Under the pieces are notes generated by a model. It made no database searches and was not told the origin of the DNA. It worked only from the letters and a program-made list of their open reading frames with translations. From NCBI RefSeq assembly GCF_041431135.1, contig NZ_CP107799.1:6696001-6760000 (forward strand): 64,000 bases of DNA, written 5' to 3'. A program made the translations under genes and the position numbers. This DNA is from Streptomyces sp. NBC_00554 (GTDB lineage: Bacteria > Actinomycetota > Actinomycetes > Streptomycetales > Streptomycetaceae). Below are positions 7,957 through 15,910 of the stretch, one piece after another (position 1 is the first letter of the stretch; every line of letters begins with the position of its first letter).

Positions 7957-9260
7957 TTAAAGCCTCCGGAAGGGGCGTTCCATGATTCACCGGAGCCAGG
8001 AGCGTCGAAGGCACCTGGCAGTACTTCAGTCGTGGGACCGCTGTCGTACGTGTCGTTGGGGTTGTACGTGCCGTAGGCATCGTTCGACTCACCGGTGTCG
8101 TACACGTCACTCGTGCCGTACGTGTTGGCGGCTGAATTGTCATAGACGGGGATGTTGTATCCCGTGTCATTGAGCGGGTCGTAGGCAGAGGGGGGCGCGG
8201 CACCGACGGGCGGCGGCGAGGGAATCGGCCAACTGCCCGACGTGCTTCCGTTGTCGACGCGCTGGAACGTCTCTGTGGGCTGCATGTCCATGGGCATCTG
8301 GAAGCGCTCGGTCGGGTCGGGGCCCAGGGCGTCTCCGCCGGGAGGGCCCGACACCGCGCGGTAGGCGGCTGCGAAGCCGTTGTTTCCGCTGGTCGCGGCC
8401 GGGTCGTACGGGGCCTCGTACGGCGAGGCGGGGGACGCCATGCGCTGCTGGGGCACGTACGTGTCCTCGAGGGACTGCCGCGGGCGCGGGGCGAATCCCG
8501 GCTGCGAGGCGCCCCCCGCGGCGGCACGGGATGCCTCGAGATCCTCACGGGCGAGGCGGCCACCGGTGCGGTTGTTCTCTCCGATGATCGCGAGGATCCG
8601 CTCGGCGATGGCGCGCTTGAGGGGGCCGGAGGACGAGCGCAGGGCCAGGGCGACTGCCACGAAGACCAGGCAGAGGCTGTACATCACGGTGACGTAGGTC
8701 GCGGCGGGACGCCCCGCGTACAGGCCGTGCACCAGGGCCGAGCACCAGGCCGGGTACGCCAGCATGTGCACGGCCCGCCAGCGTGCGGCGATCGGCGCGG
8801 GGGACGCGAAGGCGCTGCGCAGCGCACCGGTGATGGCCGTGAAGATCATGAGCAGGCCGGCCAGTGAGCCGAAGCCGATGAGTCCGTTGGTGCCCGTGAC
8901 GCCGAGCCCGAAGGGGACCACGGCGGCGACCACTGTGGTGTGGTCCAGCACCAGCTTGACCGAGACGTGCAGCAGGAGGAAGGCGACCGAGGACACGGCG
9001 GTCGTTCTGTGCACGGCCTGCGCGACCAGTCGCTGGCGTGTGTTGAGGAACAGCCGGTCGGTGGCGACGATTCCCCACACCACGGAGCAGGTGAGGGCGA
9101 CCAGCGACAGCACGCCGGCGCCGAAGTTGAGGAAGTCGCGCAGGCCGTCACCTCCGACCAGCACGACCACGGGTATGAGCAACAGCGCGGCAGCCGTCAG
9201 GGCCCCGTAAGCCGATCGGCCCGGCTGGGGAAGCGAGCTGTTCTTACGACGAGGGGTCAT
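7953..9260 (-). CDS. Cytochrome b / ferric-reductase-like membrane protein with low-complexity tail
   Basis: 435 residues from the ATG at 9260, which has GGGAG 8 nt upstream; a longer reading to 9320 lacks this. Residues ~20-215 form about six transmembrane helices with paired histidines (VHRTT..., LLLHVSVKL, VHMLAY, LVHGLYAG), the pattern of di-haem b-type cytochromes. The C-terminal ~170 residues are cytoplasmic and disordered, rich in Asp, Asn, Tyr and Thr with repeated YDTG/YGT/NDTY-like units. It is translationally coupled to the NuoF/ferredoxin protein, which likely feeds electrons to its haems. Confidence 0.82.
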   Translation of the reverse strand: MTPRRKNSSLPQPGRSAYGALTAAALLLIPVVVLVGGDGLRDFLNFGAGVLSLVALTCSVVWGIVATDRLFLNTRQRLVAQAVHRTTAVSSVAFLLLHVSVKLVLDHTTVVAAVVPFGLGVTGTNGLIGFGSLAGLLMIFTAITGALRSAFASPAPIAARWRAVHMLAYPAWCSALVHGLYAGRPAATYVTVMYSLCLVFVAVALALRSSSGPLKRAIAERILAIIGENNRTGGRLAREDLEASRAAAGGASQPGFAPRPRQSLEDTYVPQQRMASPASPYEAPYDPAATSGNNGFAAAYRAVSGPPGGDALGPDPTERFQMPMDMQPTETFQRVDNGSTSGSWPIPSPPPVGAAPPSAYDPLNDTGYNIPVYDNSAANTYGTSDVYDTGESNDAYGTYNPNDTYDSGPTTEVLPGAFDAPGSGESWNAPSGGFK

Positions 9261-9521
9261 GGGGTTACTCCCAAACAGTTCGGGGAAGCGGTCCCGAAGC
9301 CGCACTCTAAGTCGAGCCATACCTATGAGTGCGACGTTTGAGTTATTGCGTTGTTATCTAAGGGCCGTGAGGCCCTTGTGTTGTCCCTTAGAGTCCGTTA
9401 CGCGAAGTAATATTTGAACGTTGTTCAGATTTTTGTGACGATTCCGTGGAGTGGCACGGAGTGCCGACGGGTCGTCGGAAGCTCGTCGCGGCCCGCGCGG
9501 GGGCTGCGGTACCCTGACGCC
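9261..9521. promoter_or_regulatory. Divergent promoter region of the cytochrome b and leuS transcription units
   Basis: No gene is seen here apart from shadow frames. The stretch is unusually AT-rich for this genome. It holds a dyad AAGGGCC-GTGA-GGCCCTT (9360-9377), overlapping a second possible pairing CTAAGGG / CCCTTAG (9358-9364 with 9385-9391), and a 13-bp operator-like palindrome TGAAC-GTT-GTTCA (9415-9427) about 155 bp upstream of the cytochrome gene. The AT-rich core at 9405-9435 is the best place for promoters. No specific regulator can be named. Confidence 0.45.
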
Positions 9522-9560
9522 ATGCGTGCCGTACGCCTTCTGCTTAGCGAGCCGCGCTGA
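9522..9560 (+). CDS. Leucine leader peptide of the leuS attenuator (12 aa)
   Basis: A 12-residue open frame, MRAVRLLLSEPR, ends 116 bp before leuS. Residues 6-8 are three consecutive Leu codons (CTT CTG CTT); the CTT codon is rare in high-GC Streptomyces, so translation here should be sensitive to charged tRNA-Leu. An intrinsic terminator follows 45 bp after its stop. This is the arrangement of classic ribosome-mediated attenuation: stalling at the Leu codons would favour read-through into leuS. The leader start itself lacks a clear ribosome site (GGTACCCTGACGCC precedes it). Confidence 0.75.
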   Translation: MRAVRLLLSEPR

Positions 9561-9566
9561 CCAGTC

Positions 9567-9630
9567 CCGGCCACTGACGAATCGTGGTCGGCATCGGCGC
9601 GGCGTCCCCTCCTGTGCGAGGGGTTTTTTC
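9567..9630 (+). terminator. leuS attenuator: leader stems and intrinsic terminator
   Basis: The terminator is CCCCTC (9606-9611), loop CTGTGC, GAGGGG (9618-9623), then six T residues. Upstream, CCGGCCAC (9567-9574) pairs with GTGGTCGG (9584-9591), and GCCGCGC at the end of the leader frame (9551-9557) can pair perfectly with GCGCGGC (9597-9603). The two upstream pairings differ in whether the ribosome occupies the leader stop region. No T-box consensus is seen. The exact antiterminator pairing cannot be settled by eye. Confidence 0.75.
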
Positions 9631-9676
9631 ATTTCCTAAGCCGCTGGCAGAGACGATCGATGGAGCTTTGAGGATC

Positions 9677-12565
9677 ATGAGCGAGACGAATACCGCTGCC
9701 GCCTCCGAGGTGGCCGCGCCGCACCGCTACACGGCCGCGCTGGCCGCTGAGATCGAGGCACGCTGGCAGGACTTCTGGGACGCCGAGGGTACGTACGACG
9801 CTCCGAACCCGAGCGGCGACCTGGCGGGCGACCCGGAGCTGGTCGCCAAGCCCAAGAAGTTCATCATGGACATGTTCCCGTACCCCTCCGGTTCGGGCCT
9901 GCACGTCGGCCACCCCCTGGGCTACATCGCCACCGATGTATCCGCCCGGTATCAGCGCATGACGGGCCACAACGTCCTGCACACCCTGGGCTTCGACGCT
10001 TTCGGCCTGCCCGCCGAGCAGCACGCCGTGTCGACGGGCGAGCACCCTCGGATCACCACCGAGGCGGCCATCAACAACATGAAGTCCCAGTTGCGTGCCC
10101 TGGGTCTGGGTCACGACAAGCGCCGGTCGTTCGCCACGATCGACCCGGACTACTACAAGTGGACCCAGTGGATCTTCCTGCAGATCTTCAACTCCTGGTA
10201 CGACGGCGAGGCGAACAAGGCCCGTCCGATCGCCGAGCTGGTCGCCCAGTTCGAGAGCGGTGAGCGCGCCGTACCGGCGACCGACGGCTCCACGCGCGCG
10301 TGGAACGAGCTGAGCCCGGCCGAGCGTGCCGACGTCCTGAGCGAGTACCGCCTGGCGTACGCGTCCGACGCGCCCGTCAACTGGAGCCCCGGGCTGGGCA
10401 CCGTACTGGCCAACGAGGAAGTCACCGCCGACGGCCGTTCCGAGCGCGGCAACTTCCCCGTCTTCAAGGCCAAGCTGCGCCAGTGGAACATGCGCATCAC
10501 GTCATACGCCGACCGCCTGCTGGACGACCTGGAAGCACTGGACTGGCCCGAGGCCATCAAGCTGCAGCAGCGCAACTGGATCGGCCGCTCCGAGGGCGCC
10601 CGCGTCGACTTCCCGATCGACGGCGAAGCGATCACGGTCTTCACCACCCGCCAGGACACCCTGTTCGGCGCCACCTACATGGTGCTGGCGCCCGAGCACC
10701 CGCTGGTCGAGAAGTTCACGCCGGCAACCTGGCCCGAAGGCACCCACGAGGTGTGGACCGGCGGCCACGCCACGCCCGCCGAGGCCGTCGCCGCCTACCG
10801 CGCGCAGGCCGCCTCGAAGTCCGACGTCGAGCGCCAGGCCGAGGCCAAGGACAAGACCGGCGTCTTCATCGGCGCGTACGCGACCAACCCGGTCAACGGC
10901 GAGCAGGTCCCCGTCTTCATCGCCGACTACGTCCTGATGGGCTACGGCACCGGCGCGATCATGGCCGTCCCGGCCGGTGACCAGCGCGACTTCGAGTTCG
11001 CGCGCGCCTTCGAGCTGCCGATCCGCTGCGTGGTCGAGCCGACCGACGGCCGCGGCACCGACACCTCGACATGGGACAACGCCTTCGGGTCGTACGAGGC
11101 GAAGATCATCAACTCGTCGAACGACGAGATCAGCCTGGACGGCCTGGACGTCACCGAGGCCAAGGCCCGCATCACCGAGTGGCTGGAGCGCAAGGGCGTC
11201 GGCGCGGGCACCGTCAACTTCCGGCTGCGCGACTGGCTGTTCAGCCGGCAGCGCTACTGGGGCGAGCCCTTCCCGATCGTCTACGACGAGGACGGCATCG
11301 CCCACCCGCTGCCCGAGTCGATGCTGCCCCTGGAGCTGCCGGAGGTCGAGGACTACTCGCCGCGCACCTTCGACCCCAACGACGCGAACACGTCCCCGGA
11401 GACCCCGCTGTCCCGCAACCAGGACTGGGTCAACGTCACCCTGGACCTGGGCGACGGCCGCGGTCCGCAGCAGTACCGCCGCGAGACCAACACCATGCCC
11501 AACTGGGCCGGTTCCTGCTGGTACGAGCTGCGCTACCTGGACCCTCACAACGACCAGAAGCTGGTCGACCCGGCCATCGAGCAGTACTGGATGGGCCCGC
11601 GCGAAGGACAGCCGACCGGCGGCGTCGACCTGTACGTCGGCGGCGCCGAACACGCCGTGCTGCACCTGCTGTACGCGCGCTTCTGGTCGAAGGTGCTGTT
11701 CGACCTGGGCCACATCTCCTCGGCCGAGCCGTTCCACAAGCTGTTCAACCAGGGCATGATCCAGGCCTTCGTGTACCGCGACAGCCGTGGCATCGCGGTG
11801 CCCGCCGCCGAGGTGGAGGAGCGCGACGGCGCGTACTACTACCAGGGCGAGAAGGTCTCCCGGCTGCTGGGCAAGATGGGCAAGTCCCTGAAGAACGCGG
11901 TCACTCCGGACGAGATCTGCGCCGAGTACGGGGCGGACACGCTGCGCCTGTACGAGATGGCGATGGGCCCCCTGGACGTGTCGCGGCCGTGGGACACACG
12001 CGCGGTGGTGGGCCAGTACCGGCTGCTGCAGCGGCTGTGGCGCAATGTCGTGGACGAGGACTCCGGTGAGGTCACGGTCGTCGACTCAGACGCCGACGAG
12101 GACACGCTGCGTGCCCTGCACAAGACCATCGACGGCGTACGCCAGGACCTGGAGGGCATGCGCTTCAACACCGCGATCGCCAAGGTCACCGAGCTGAACA
12201 ACCACCTGACCAAGGTGGGCCGCCCGGTCCCGCGCACGGTCGCCGAGCCCCTGGTGCTGCTGGTCGCGCCGCTTGCCCCGCACATCGCCGAGGAGCTGTG
12301 GCGCAAGCTGGGCCGCACCGACTCGGTCGTCCACCAGGACTTCCCGGTCGCCGACCCGGCGTACGTCGTGGACGAGGCCGTGACCTGCGTCGTGCAGATC
12401 AAGGGCAAGGTCAAGGCGCGCCTGGAGGTCTCCCCTTCGATCTCCGACGAGGAGCTGGAGAAGGCGGCGCTGGCCGACGAGAAGGTCGTCGCCGCGCTGG
12501 GTGGTGCGGGGATCCGCAAGGTGATCGTGCGGGCGCCGAAGCTGGTGAACATCGTTCCGGCGTAG
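9677..12565 (+). CDS. leuS: Leucyl-tRNA synthetase
   Basis: 962 residues, the usual actinobacterial length. Class I signature HVGHPLGY lies near residue 76 (HIGH motif) and KMGKSLKN near residue 733 (KMSKS motif). Between them are the CP1 editing domain with the TTRQDTLFGATY segment and the MAVPAGDQRDFEFARAF region; the anticodon-binding and C-terminal domains follow. The ATG at 9677 has purine-rich GGAG upstream. Expression is predicted to be set by the leader peptide attenuator just upstream, so that leucine or tRNA-Leu shortage raises synthesis. Confidence 0.98.
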   Translation: MSETNTAAASEVAAPHRYTAALAAEIEARWQDFWDAEGTYDAPNPSGDLAGDPELVAKPKKFIMDMFPYPSGSGLHVGHPLGYIATDVSARYQRMTGHNVLHTLGFDAFGLPAEQHAVSTGEHPRITTEAAINNMKSQLRALGLGHDKRRSFATIDPDYYKWTQWIFLQIFNSWYDGEANKARPIAELVAQFESGERAVPATDGSTRAWNELSPAERADVLSEYRLAYASDAPVNWSPGLGTVLANEEVTADGRSERGNFPVFKAKLRQWNMRITSYADRLLDDLEALDWPEAIKLQQRNWIGRSEGARVDFPIDGEAITVFTTRQDTLFGATYMVLAPEHPLVEKFTPATWPEGTHEVWTGGHATPAEAVAAYRAQAASKSDVERQAEAKDKTGVFIGAYATNPVNGEQVPVFIADYVLMGYGTGAIMAVPAGDQRDFEFARAFELPIRCVVEPTDGRGTDTSTWDNAFGSYEAKIINSSNDEISLDGLDVTEAKARITEWLERKGVGAGTVNFRLRDWLFSRQRYWGEPFPIVYDEDGIAHPLPESMLPLELPEVEDYSPRTFDPNDANTSPETPLSRNQDWVNVTLDLGDGRGPQQYRRETNTMPNWAGSCWYELRYLDPHNDQKLVDPAIEQYWMGPREGQPTGGVDLYVGGAEHAVLHLLYARFWSKVLFDLGHISSAEPFHKLFNQGMIQAFVYRDSRGIAVPAAEVEERDGAYYYQGEKVSRLLGKMGKSLKNAVTPDEICAEYGADTLRLYEMAMGPLDVSRPWDTRAVVGQYRLLQRLWRNVVDEDSGEVTVVDSDADEDTLRALHKTIDGVRQDLEGMRFNTAIAKVTELNNHLTKVGRPVPRTVAEPLVLLVAPLAPHIAEELWRKLGRTDSVVHQDFPVADPAYVVDEAVTCVVQIKGKVKARLEVSPSISDEELEKAALADEKVVAALGGAGIRKVIVRAPKLVNIVPA

Positions 12566-12653
12566 CCCGGAAGCCGGCGGGTGGCGGACCCTCGTCGGCC
12601 TGCGGCCGCCGTGCCCTTCGCACGATGTCGGGTGCGGCCGTCGGGGTAGTCCC

Positions 12654-12700
12654 CTACGGGCAGGTTCGGGGTTCTTCTGGAACTCCGGACCTGCCCGTAG
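12654..12700. terminator. Long dyad after leuS
   Basis: 21-nt arms (12654-12674 and 12680-12700) match at 19 of 21 positions around loop TTCTG; arms begin CTACGGGCAGG and end CCTGCCCGTAG. It is placed 90 bp after the leuS stop, most likely its terminator, although its end is close to the next gene's translation start and it could also be read as an operator. Confidence 0.6.
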
Positions 12701-12755
12701 CGTTTACCGTTGAAGAGTGCCGCGGCAACTGCCCGCGACCGGCCGGAGGAGGAGC

Positions 12756-13490
12756 GTGGTGGAAGCCGTGATCACAGTGATCGCCCTGCTCTTCCTGCTG
12801 TTCGTGGTGTTGGGCGTGTACGCCACGGTGAAGGTGGTCGGTGCCGCCAAGCGCGGTGTGGACCGCACGATCTCGCAGGCCCGTCGCACCGTCGAGGACA
12901 CCACGCTGCGCGCCAAGACCCTCGCCCAGCCGGGCCCGCTGGGCGAGCTGGCCCAGCTCCGCCTGAAGCTGCGCACCTCGATGCGGGCCACGCAGGACGC
13001 GCTGCACGCGGGCGTGACGGAGGACGAGTCCCTGAAGGAGTCCATCGGCCTCTTCGCGCGGCTCAGCGCGCACGGGCACGAACTGGACGCCGATCTCAAG
13101 CGCCTGGAGACCGAGCCCGACCGGCGCACGCTCATCTCGTTGCTGCCCGGACTGCGCCAGCGCACCGAGCGCATCACACACTCGGCGGATTCGCTGCGCT
13201 GGGCCGCGCGTGACCGGGCCCACCGGTTCGCGGACGACGACCTGGACTCGCTGAGCGCCCAGATAGACGTCGAGGCCGGCGCACTGCGGCACTGGACCAC
13301 GGAGCCGGAGTCCACGGCTTCCTGGCCCGAGGCACCGGCGCCGGACCCGGCCGCCTCCGACGGGCAGACCTGGCCCGACAGCCCGGAGTCCCGTACGGCC
13401 GAGGAGCCGACGCGTCCCGCCATCACCCCGCCGGGGCAGCGGCCCGTCTACCCCTGGCAGAAGAAGCCCCGCCCCGAGAGCACGACTTGA
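12756..13490 (+). CDS. Membrane-anchored coiled-coil protein of unknown function
   Basis: 244 residues from the GTG at 12756, which follows GGAGG with 6 nt spacing; the in-frame GTG at 12759 is equally placed. A single hydrophobic segment (residues ~4-25, VITVIALLFLLFVVLGVYATV) anchors the N-terminus. Residues ~30-180 are charged and helical (long runs of R, E, L heptads), and the last ~60 are Pro/Glu rich ending YPWQKKPRPES. No catalytic motif is visible. It stands alone between leuS and degV. The topology suggests a cytosolic coiled coil on a membrane anchor; function not recognised. Confidence 0.75.
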   Translation: MVEAVITVIALLFLLFVVLGVYATVKVVGAAKRGVDRTISQARRTVEDTTLRAKTLAQPGPLGELAQLRLKLRTSMRATQDALHAGVTEDESLKESIGLFARLSAHGHELDADLKRLETEPDRRTLISLLPGLRQRTERITHSADSLRWAARDRAHRFADDDLDSLSAQIDVEAGALRHWTTEPESTASWPEAPAPDPAASDGQTWPDSPESRTAEEPTRPAITPPGQRPVYPWQKKPRPESTT

Positions 13491-13562
13491 TCCGGCCACT
13501 CCAGCCGCAGGTGGGAGGGGCCGGGCTGCCGTCCGTGCGCCCCGGCAGGTAACCTCCAGCTC

Positions 13563-14408
13563 ATGTCCCGCCATGTCGCGATCGTCACCGATTCAACGGC
13601 CTACCTGCCGCCGCTGACGATGGAGCGCCACGGCATCACAGCGGTGCCCCTGACCGTCGTCCTCGGCGACCGGGCCTTCGAAGAGGGCACCGAGATCTCG
13701 GCCCGCTCCCTGGCCCAGGCGCTGCAGAAGCGGCGCTCCGTCACCACGTCGCGGCCCAGCCCCGAGGTCTTCGCCGAGACCTACCGCAGGGTCGCCGAAG
13801 CGGGCGCCACCGGCATCGTCTCCCTCCATCTGTCGTCCGAGTTCTCGGGGACGTACGACGCCGCGGTCCTCGCCGCGCGGGAGGCCCCGGTGCCCGTGCG
13901 CGTGGTGGACACCGCGATGGTCGGGATGGCTCTCGGCTTCTGCGCGCTTGCCGCGGCGGAGTCCGCGGAGGCGGGGGGCACGATCGACGAGGCGGTGACA
14001 GCCGCGGAGAAACGGGCCGCGGGCACCTCCACGTACTTCTACGTCGACACCCTCGACTACTTGCGCCGTGGTGGCCGGATCGGAGCCGCGCAGGCGCTGC
14101 TGGGTTCCGCGCTCGCGGTGAAGCCGCTGCTGCAGCTCGACGGCGGCCGCATCGAACTCCTGGAAAAGGTACGGACGGCGTCGAAGGCGATCGCCCGCCT
14201 GGAGGAGATCGTCGCCGACCGCGCGGGCAGCGCCCAGGTCGACATCGCCGTCCACCACCTCGCCGCCCCCGACCGGGCCGCGGCTCTCGCGGACCGGTTG
14301 CGGGCGCGGGTGCCCGGTCTCGCGGATCTGCATGTCAGCGAGGTCGGCGCGGTGATCGGTGCGCACACGGGGCCTGGGCTGCTGGGAGCTGTTGTCTCGC
14401 CCAGGTGA
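13563..14408 (+). CDS. DegV family fatty-acid-binding protein
   Basis: 281 residues. DegV/FakB-type signature elements are present: VAIVTDSTAYLPP at the N-terminus, a TSRPSPEVFAETYRR segment with the conserved TSxPS, SLHLSSEFSGTYDAA, and YFYVDTLDYLRRGGRIG. Family members bind a fatty acid in a buried cleft; FakB homologues present it to a FakA kinase. No FakA partner is in this window. The ATG at 13563 gives the family N-terminus. Confidence 0.93.
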   Translation: MSRHVAIVTDSTAYLPPLTMERHGITAVPLTVVLGDRAFEEGTEISARSLAQALQKRRSVTTSRPSPEVFAETYRRVAEAGATGIVSLHLSSEFSGTYDAAVLAAREAPVPVRVVDTAMVGMALGFCALAAAESAEAGGTIDEAVTAAEKRAAGTSTYFYVDTLDYLRRGGRIGAAQALLGSALAVKPLLQLDGGRIELLEKVRTASKAIARLEEIVADRAGSAQVDIAVHHLAAPDRAAALADRLRARVPGLADLHVSEVGAVIGAHTGPGLLGAVVSPR

Positions 14409-14473
14409 GGCCAGAGGGGCCTGTTGGGGTGCCGTGGCGTATGTGGTGGGTGTGGCGCGTGTGGGTGAAGCAG

Positions 14474-14482
14474 TTATCCACA
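14474..14482 (+). other. Perfect DnaA-box-like 9-mer
   Basis: TTATCCACA, identical to the E. coli consensus DnaA box, in the 143-bp gap between degV and comEA. A single box is likely chance or a minor DnaA-titration or regulatory site; no cluster is present here. Confidence 0.35.
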
Positions 14483-14551
14483 ACTGGGCAGTAGTCCCCG
14501 GGAATTGAGCAAGATCATCGCGAATGTGCCGAGGTGCCGGATCCTCGCCGC

Positions 14552-15910
14552 ATGGCACTTCGATCACGCTCACGCACAGCCACTCCGACCAGCGGCCCGG
14601 GTCGCGGGCCCGTCTCCGACGGCCGCACCCGCCATCGCCGCCACCATCCCCGCGGCCGGGCCCGACGCCGCGAGGCCTCGGCCGAGGCACTCCGCCTGCG
14701 CGCGGAGGCGCTCTTCGCCGAAAGGGCCGGGGAACGGCGGGAGTTGGGGAACGGGAACGGGCCGCCGGGGGCGGACTGGGATGTGGGGGACCGGGATGTA
14801 GGGGACAGCCCGAGGGCGAGAACTGTCGTGGGGGCGGGCGTTGCTGATGTCTGGGGGCTTGAGGGGCGCGGCGGGGCTGCGGATCGTGGTGAGGGCGATT
14901 TCGGGGTACGCGGGGCCGGGGTCCGGGGCGGTTTCCGGGGGAGCGGGGCGGTCGGCCGCGATGCTTTCCCGGGGAGTGGGGAGGTCGGCCGAGATGGCTT
15001 CCGGGGGAGCGGGATGGAGGATCCCGGTCCTGCCCGGGGGCGTGTGGTGGGGGACCGTGACCCTGCCCGAGTGGGCAGGGCGGTCGGCTACGGCGCTTCC
15101 GGTGATGGTGGGACTGTCGACGCGGGTGTGCGGGGCGATCTTGCTTCGGGCGCGGGCGCCGGTGCGGGTGCGAGTTCGGGCGCCTGGCGGGATCGGGTCG
15201 GGCCGGCCGTGCGGGAGCGGATGCCGCTCTGGCTGCAGTCGAGGTGCGGGCTTGAACGCAGGAGCGTGGCCGCTCTCACCGTGCTGCTCGTCGTCGCCGC
15301 GGTCTTCGCCGTGCAGCACTTCTGGGCAGGCCGGACCCAGTCGGTGCGGGCTCCCGAGGTCGTACGGGCTGCGGCTCCATTCGGCGAACCAGCCGGACAA
15401 GCGAAGCAGCAGGGGGCGGCGCCGGACGCCTCGGCGGGGTCACCCGGCCCGTTCGGTGCGGCCGGGACCGCGATCGTGGTGGATGTCAGCGGCAAGGTGC
15501 GCAGCCCGGGGCTCCAACGCCTGCCGTCCGGCTCTCGCGTAGAGGACGCGCTGCGAGCCGCGGGCGGAGTGCGTCCTGGCACGAACACCGAGGGACTCAA
15601 CCGCGCCCGCCTCCTCATGGACGGAGAGCAGATCGTGGTCGGTGCACCCATGTTCGCGGGGGGATCCGGCGCGGGCGCGGCCGGCACTGGTGGGACCGTC
15701 GGCGGTGCGGCACCCGCCGCTCCTGTTTCACTCAACACCGCCACCGTGGAGCAACTCGACGGCCTCCCAGGCGTCGGCCCCGTCCTGGCCCAGCACATCG
15801 TCGACTACCGCACCCAGAACGGCGGCTTCCGCTCGGTCGACGAACTTCGCGAGGTCAATGGAATCGGGGACCGCAGGTTCGCCGATCTGCGGAATCTGGT
15901 GCGGCCATGA
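14552..15910 (+). CDS. comEA: ComEA-family helix-hairpin-helix DNA-binding protein with long low-complexity N-terminus
   Basis: 452 residues from the ATG at 14552 (14534 is the other candidate). Order of parts: residues 1-235 are Gly/Arg/Asp-rich and show no fold; a transmembrane helix follows near 237-258 (VAALTVLLVVAAVFAVQHFW); an SLBB domain near 308-365 (VDVSGKVRSPGLQRLPSGSRV); and a C-terminal double HhH near 390-450 (LNTATVEQLDGLPGVGP...VNGIGDRRFADLRNL). ComEA binds incoming double-stranded DNA at the outer face and hands it to ComEC. The stop overlaps the comEC ATG (ATGA). The N-terminal extension is far longer than in Bacillus ComEA. Confidence 0.88.
   Translation: MALRSRSRTATPTSGPGRGPVSDGRTRHRRHHPRGRARRREASAEALRLRAEALFAERAGERRELGNGNGPPGADWDVGDRDVGDSPRARTVVGAGVADVWGLEGRGGAADRGEGDFGVRGAGVRGGFRGSGAVGRDAFPGSGEVGRDGFRGSGMEDPGPARGRVVGDRDPARVGRAVGYGASGDGGTVDAGVRGDLASGAGAGAGASSGAWRDRVGPAVRERMPLWLQSRCGLERRSVAALTVLLVVAAVFAVQHFWAGRTQSVRAPEVVRAAAPFGEPAGQAKQQGAAPDASAGSPGPFGAAGTAIVVDVSGKVRSPGLQRLPSGSRVEDALRAAGGVRPGTNTEGLNRARLLMDGEQIVVGAPMFAGGSGAGAAGTGGTVGGAAPAAPVSLNTATVEQLDGLPGVGPVLAQHIVDYRTQNGGFRSVDELREVNGIGDRRFADLRNLVRP

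Noticed and set aside
9522..9676. T-box riboswitch upstream of leuS
   Set aside because: No T-box consensus or specifier-loop architecture is visible; the Leu-codon leader frame and terminator explain the region better.
9584..9676. Upstream start for leuS at 9584
   Set aside because: It would include the attenuator terminator in the coding sequence; the ATG at 9677 gives the normal N-terminus.
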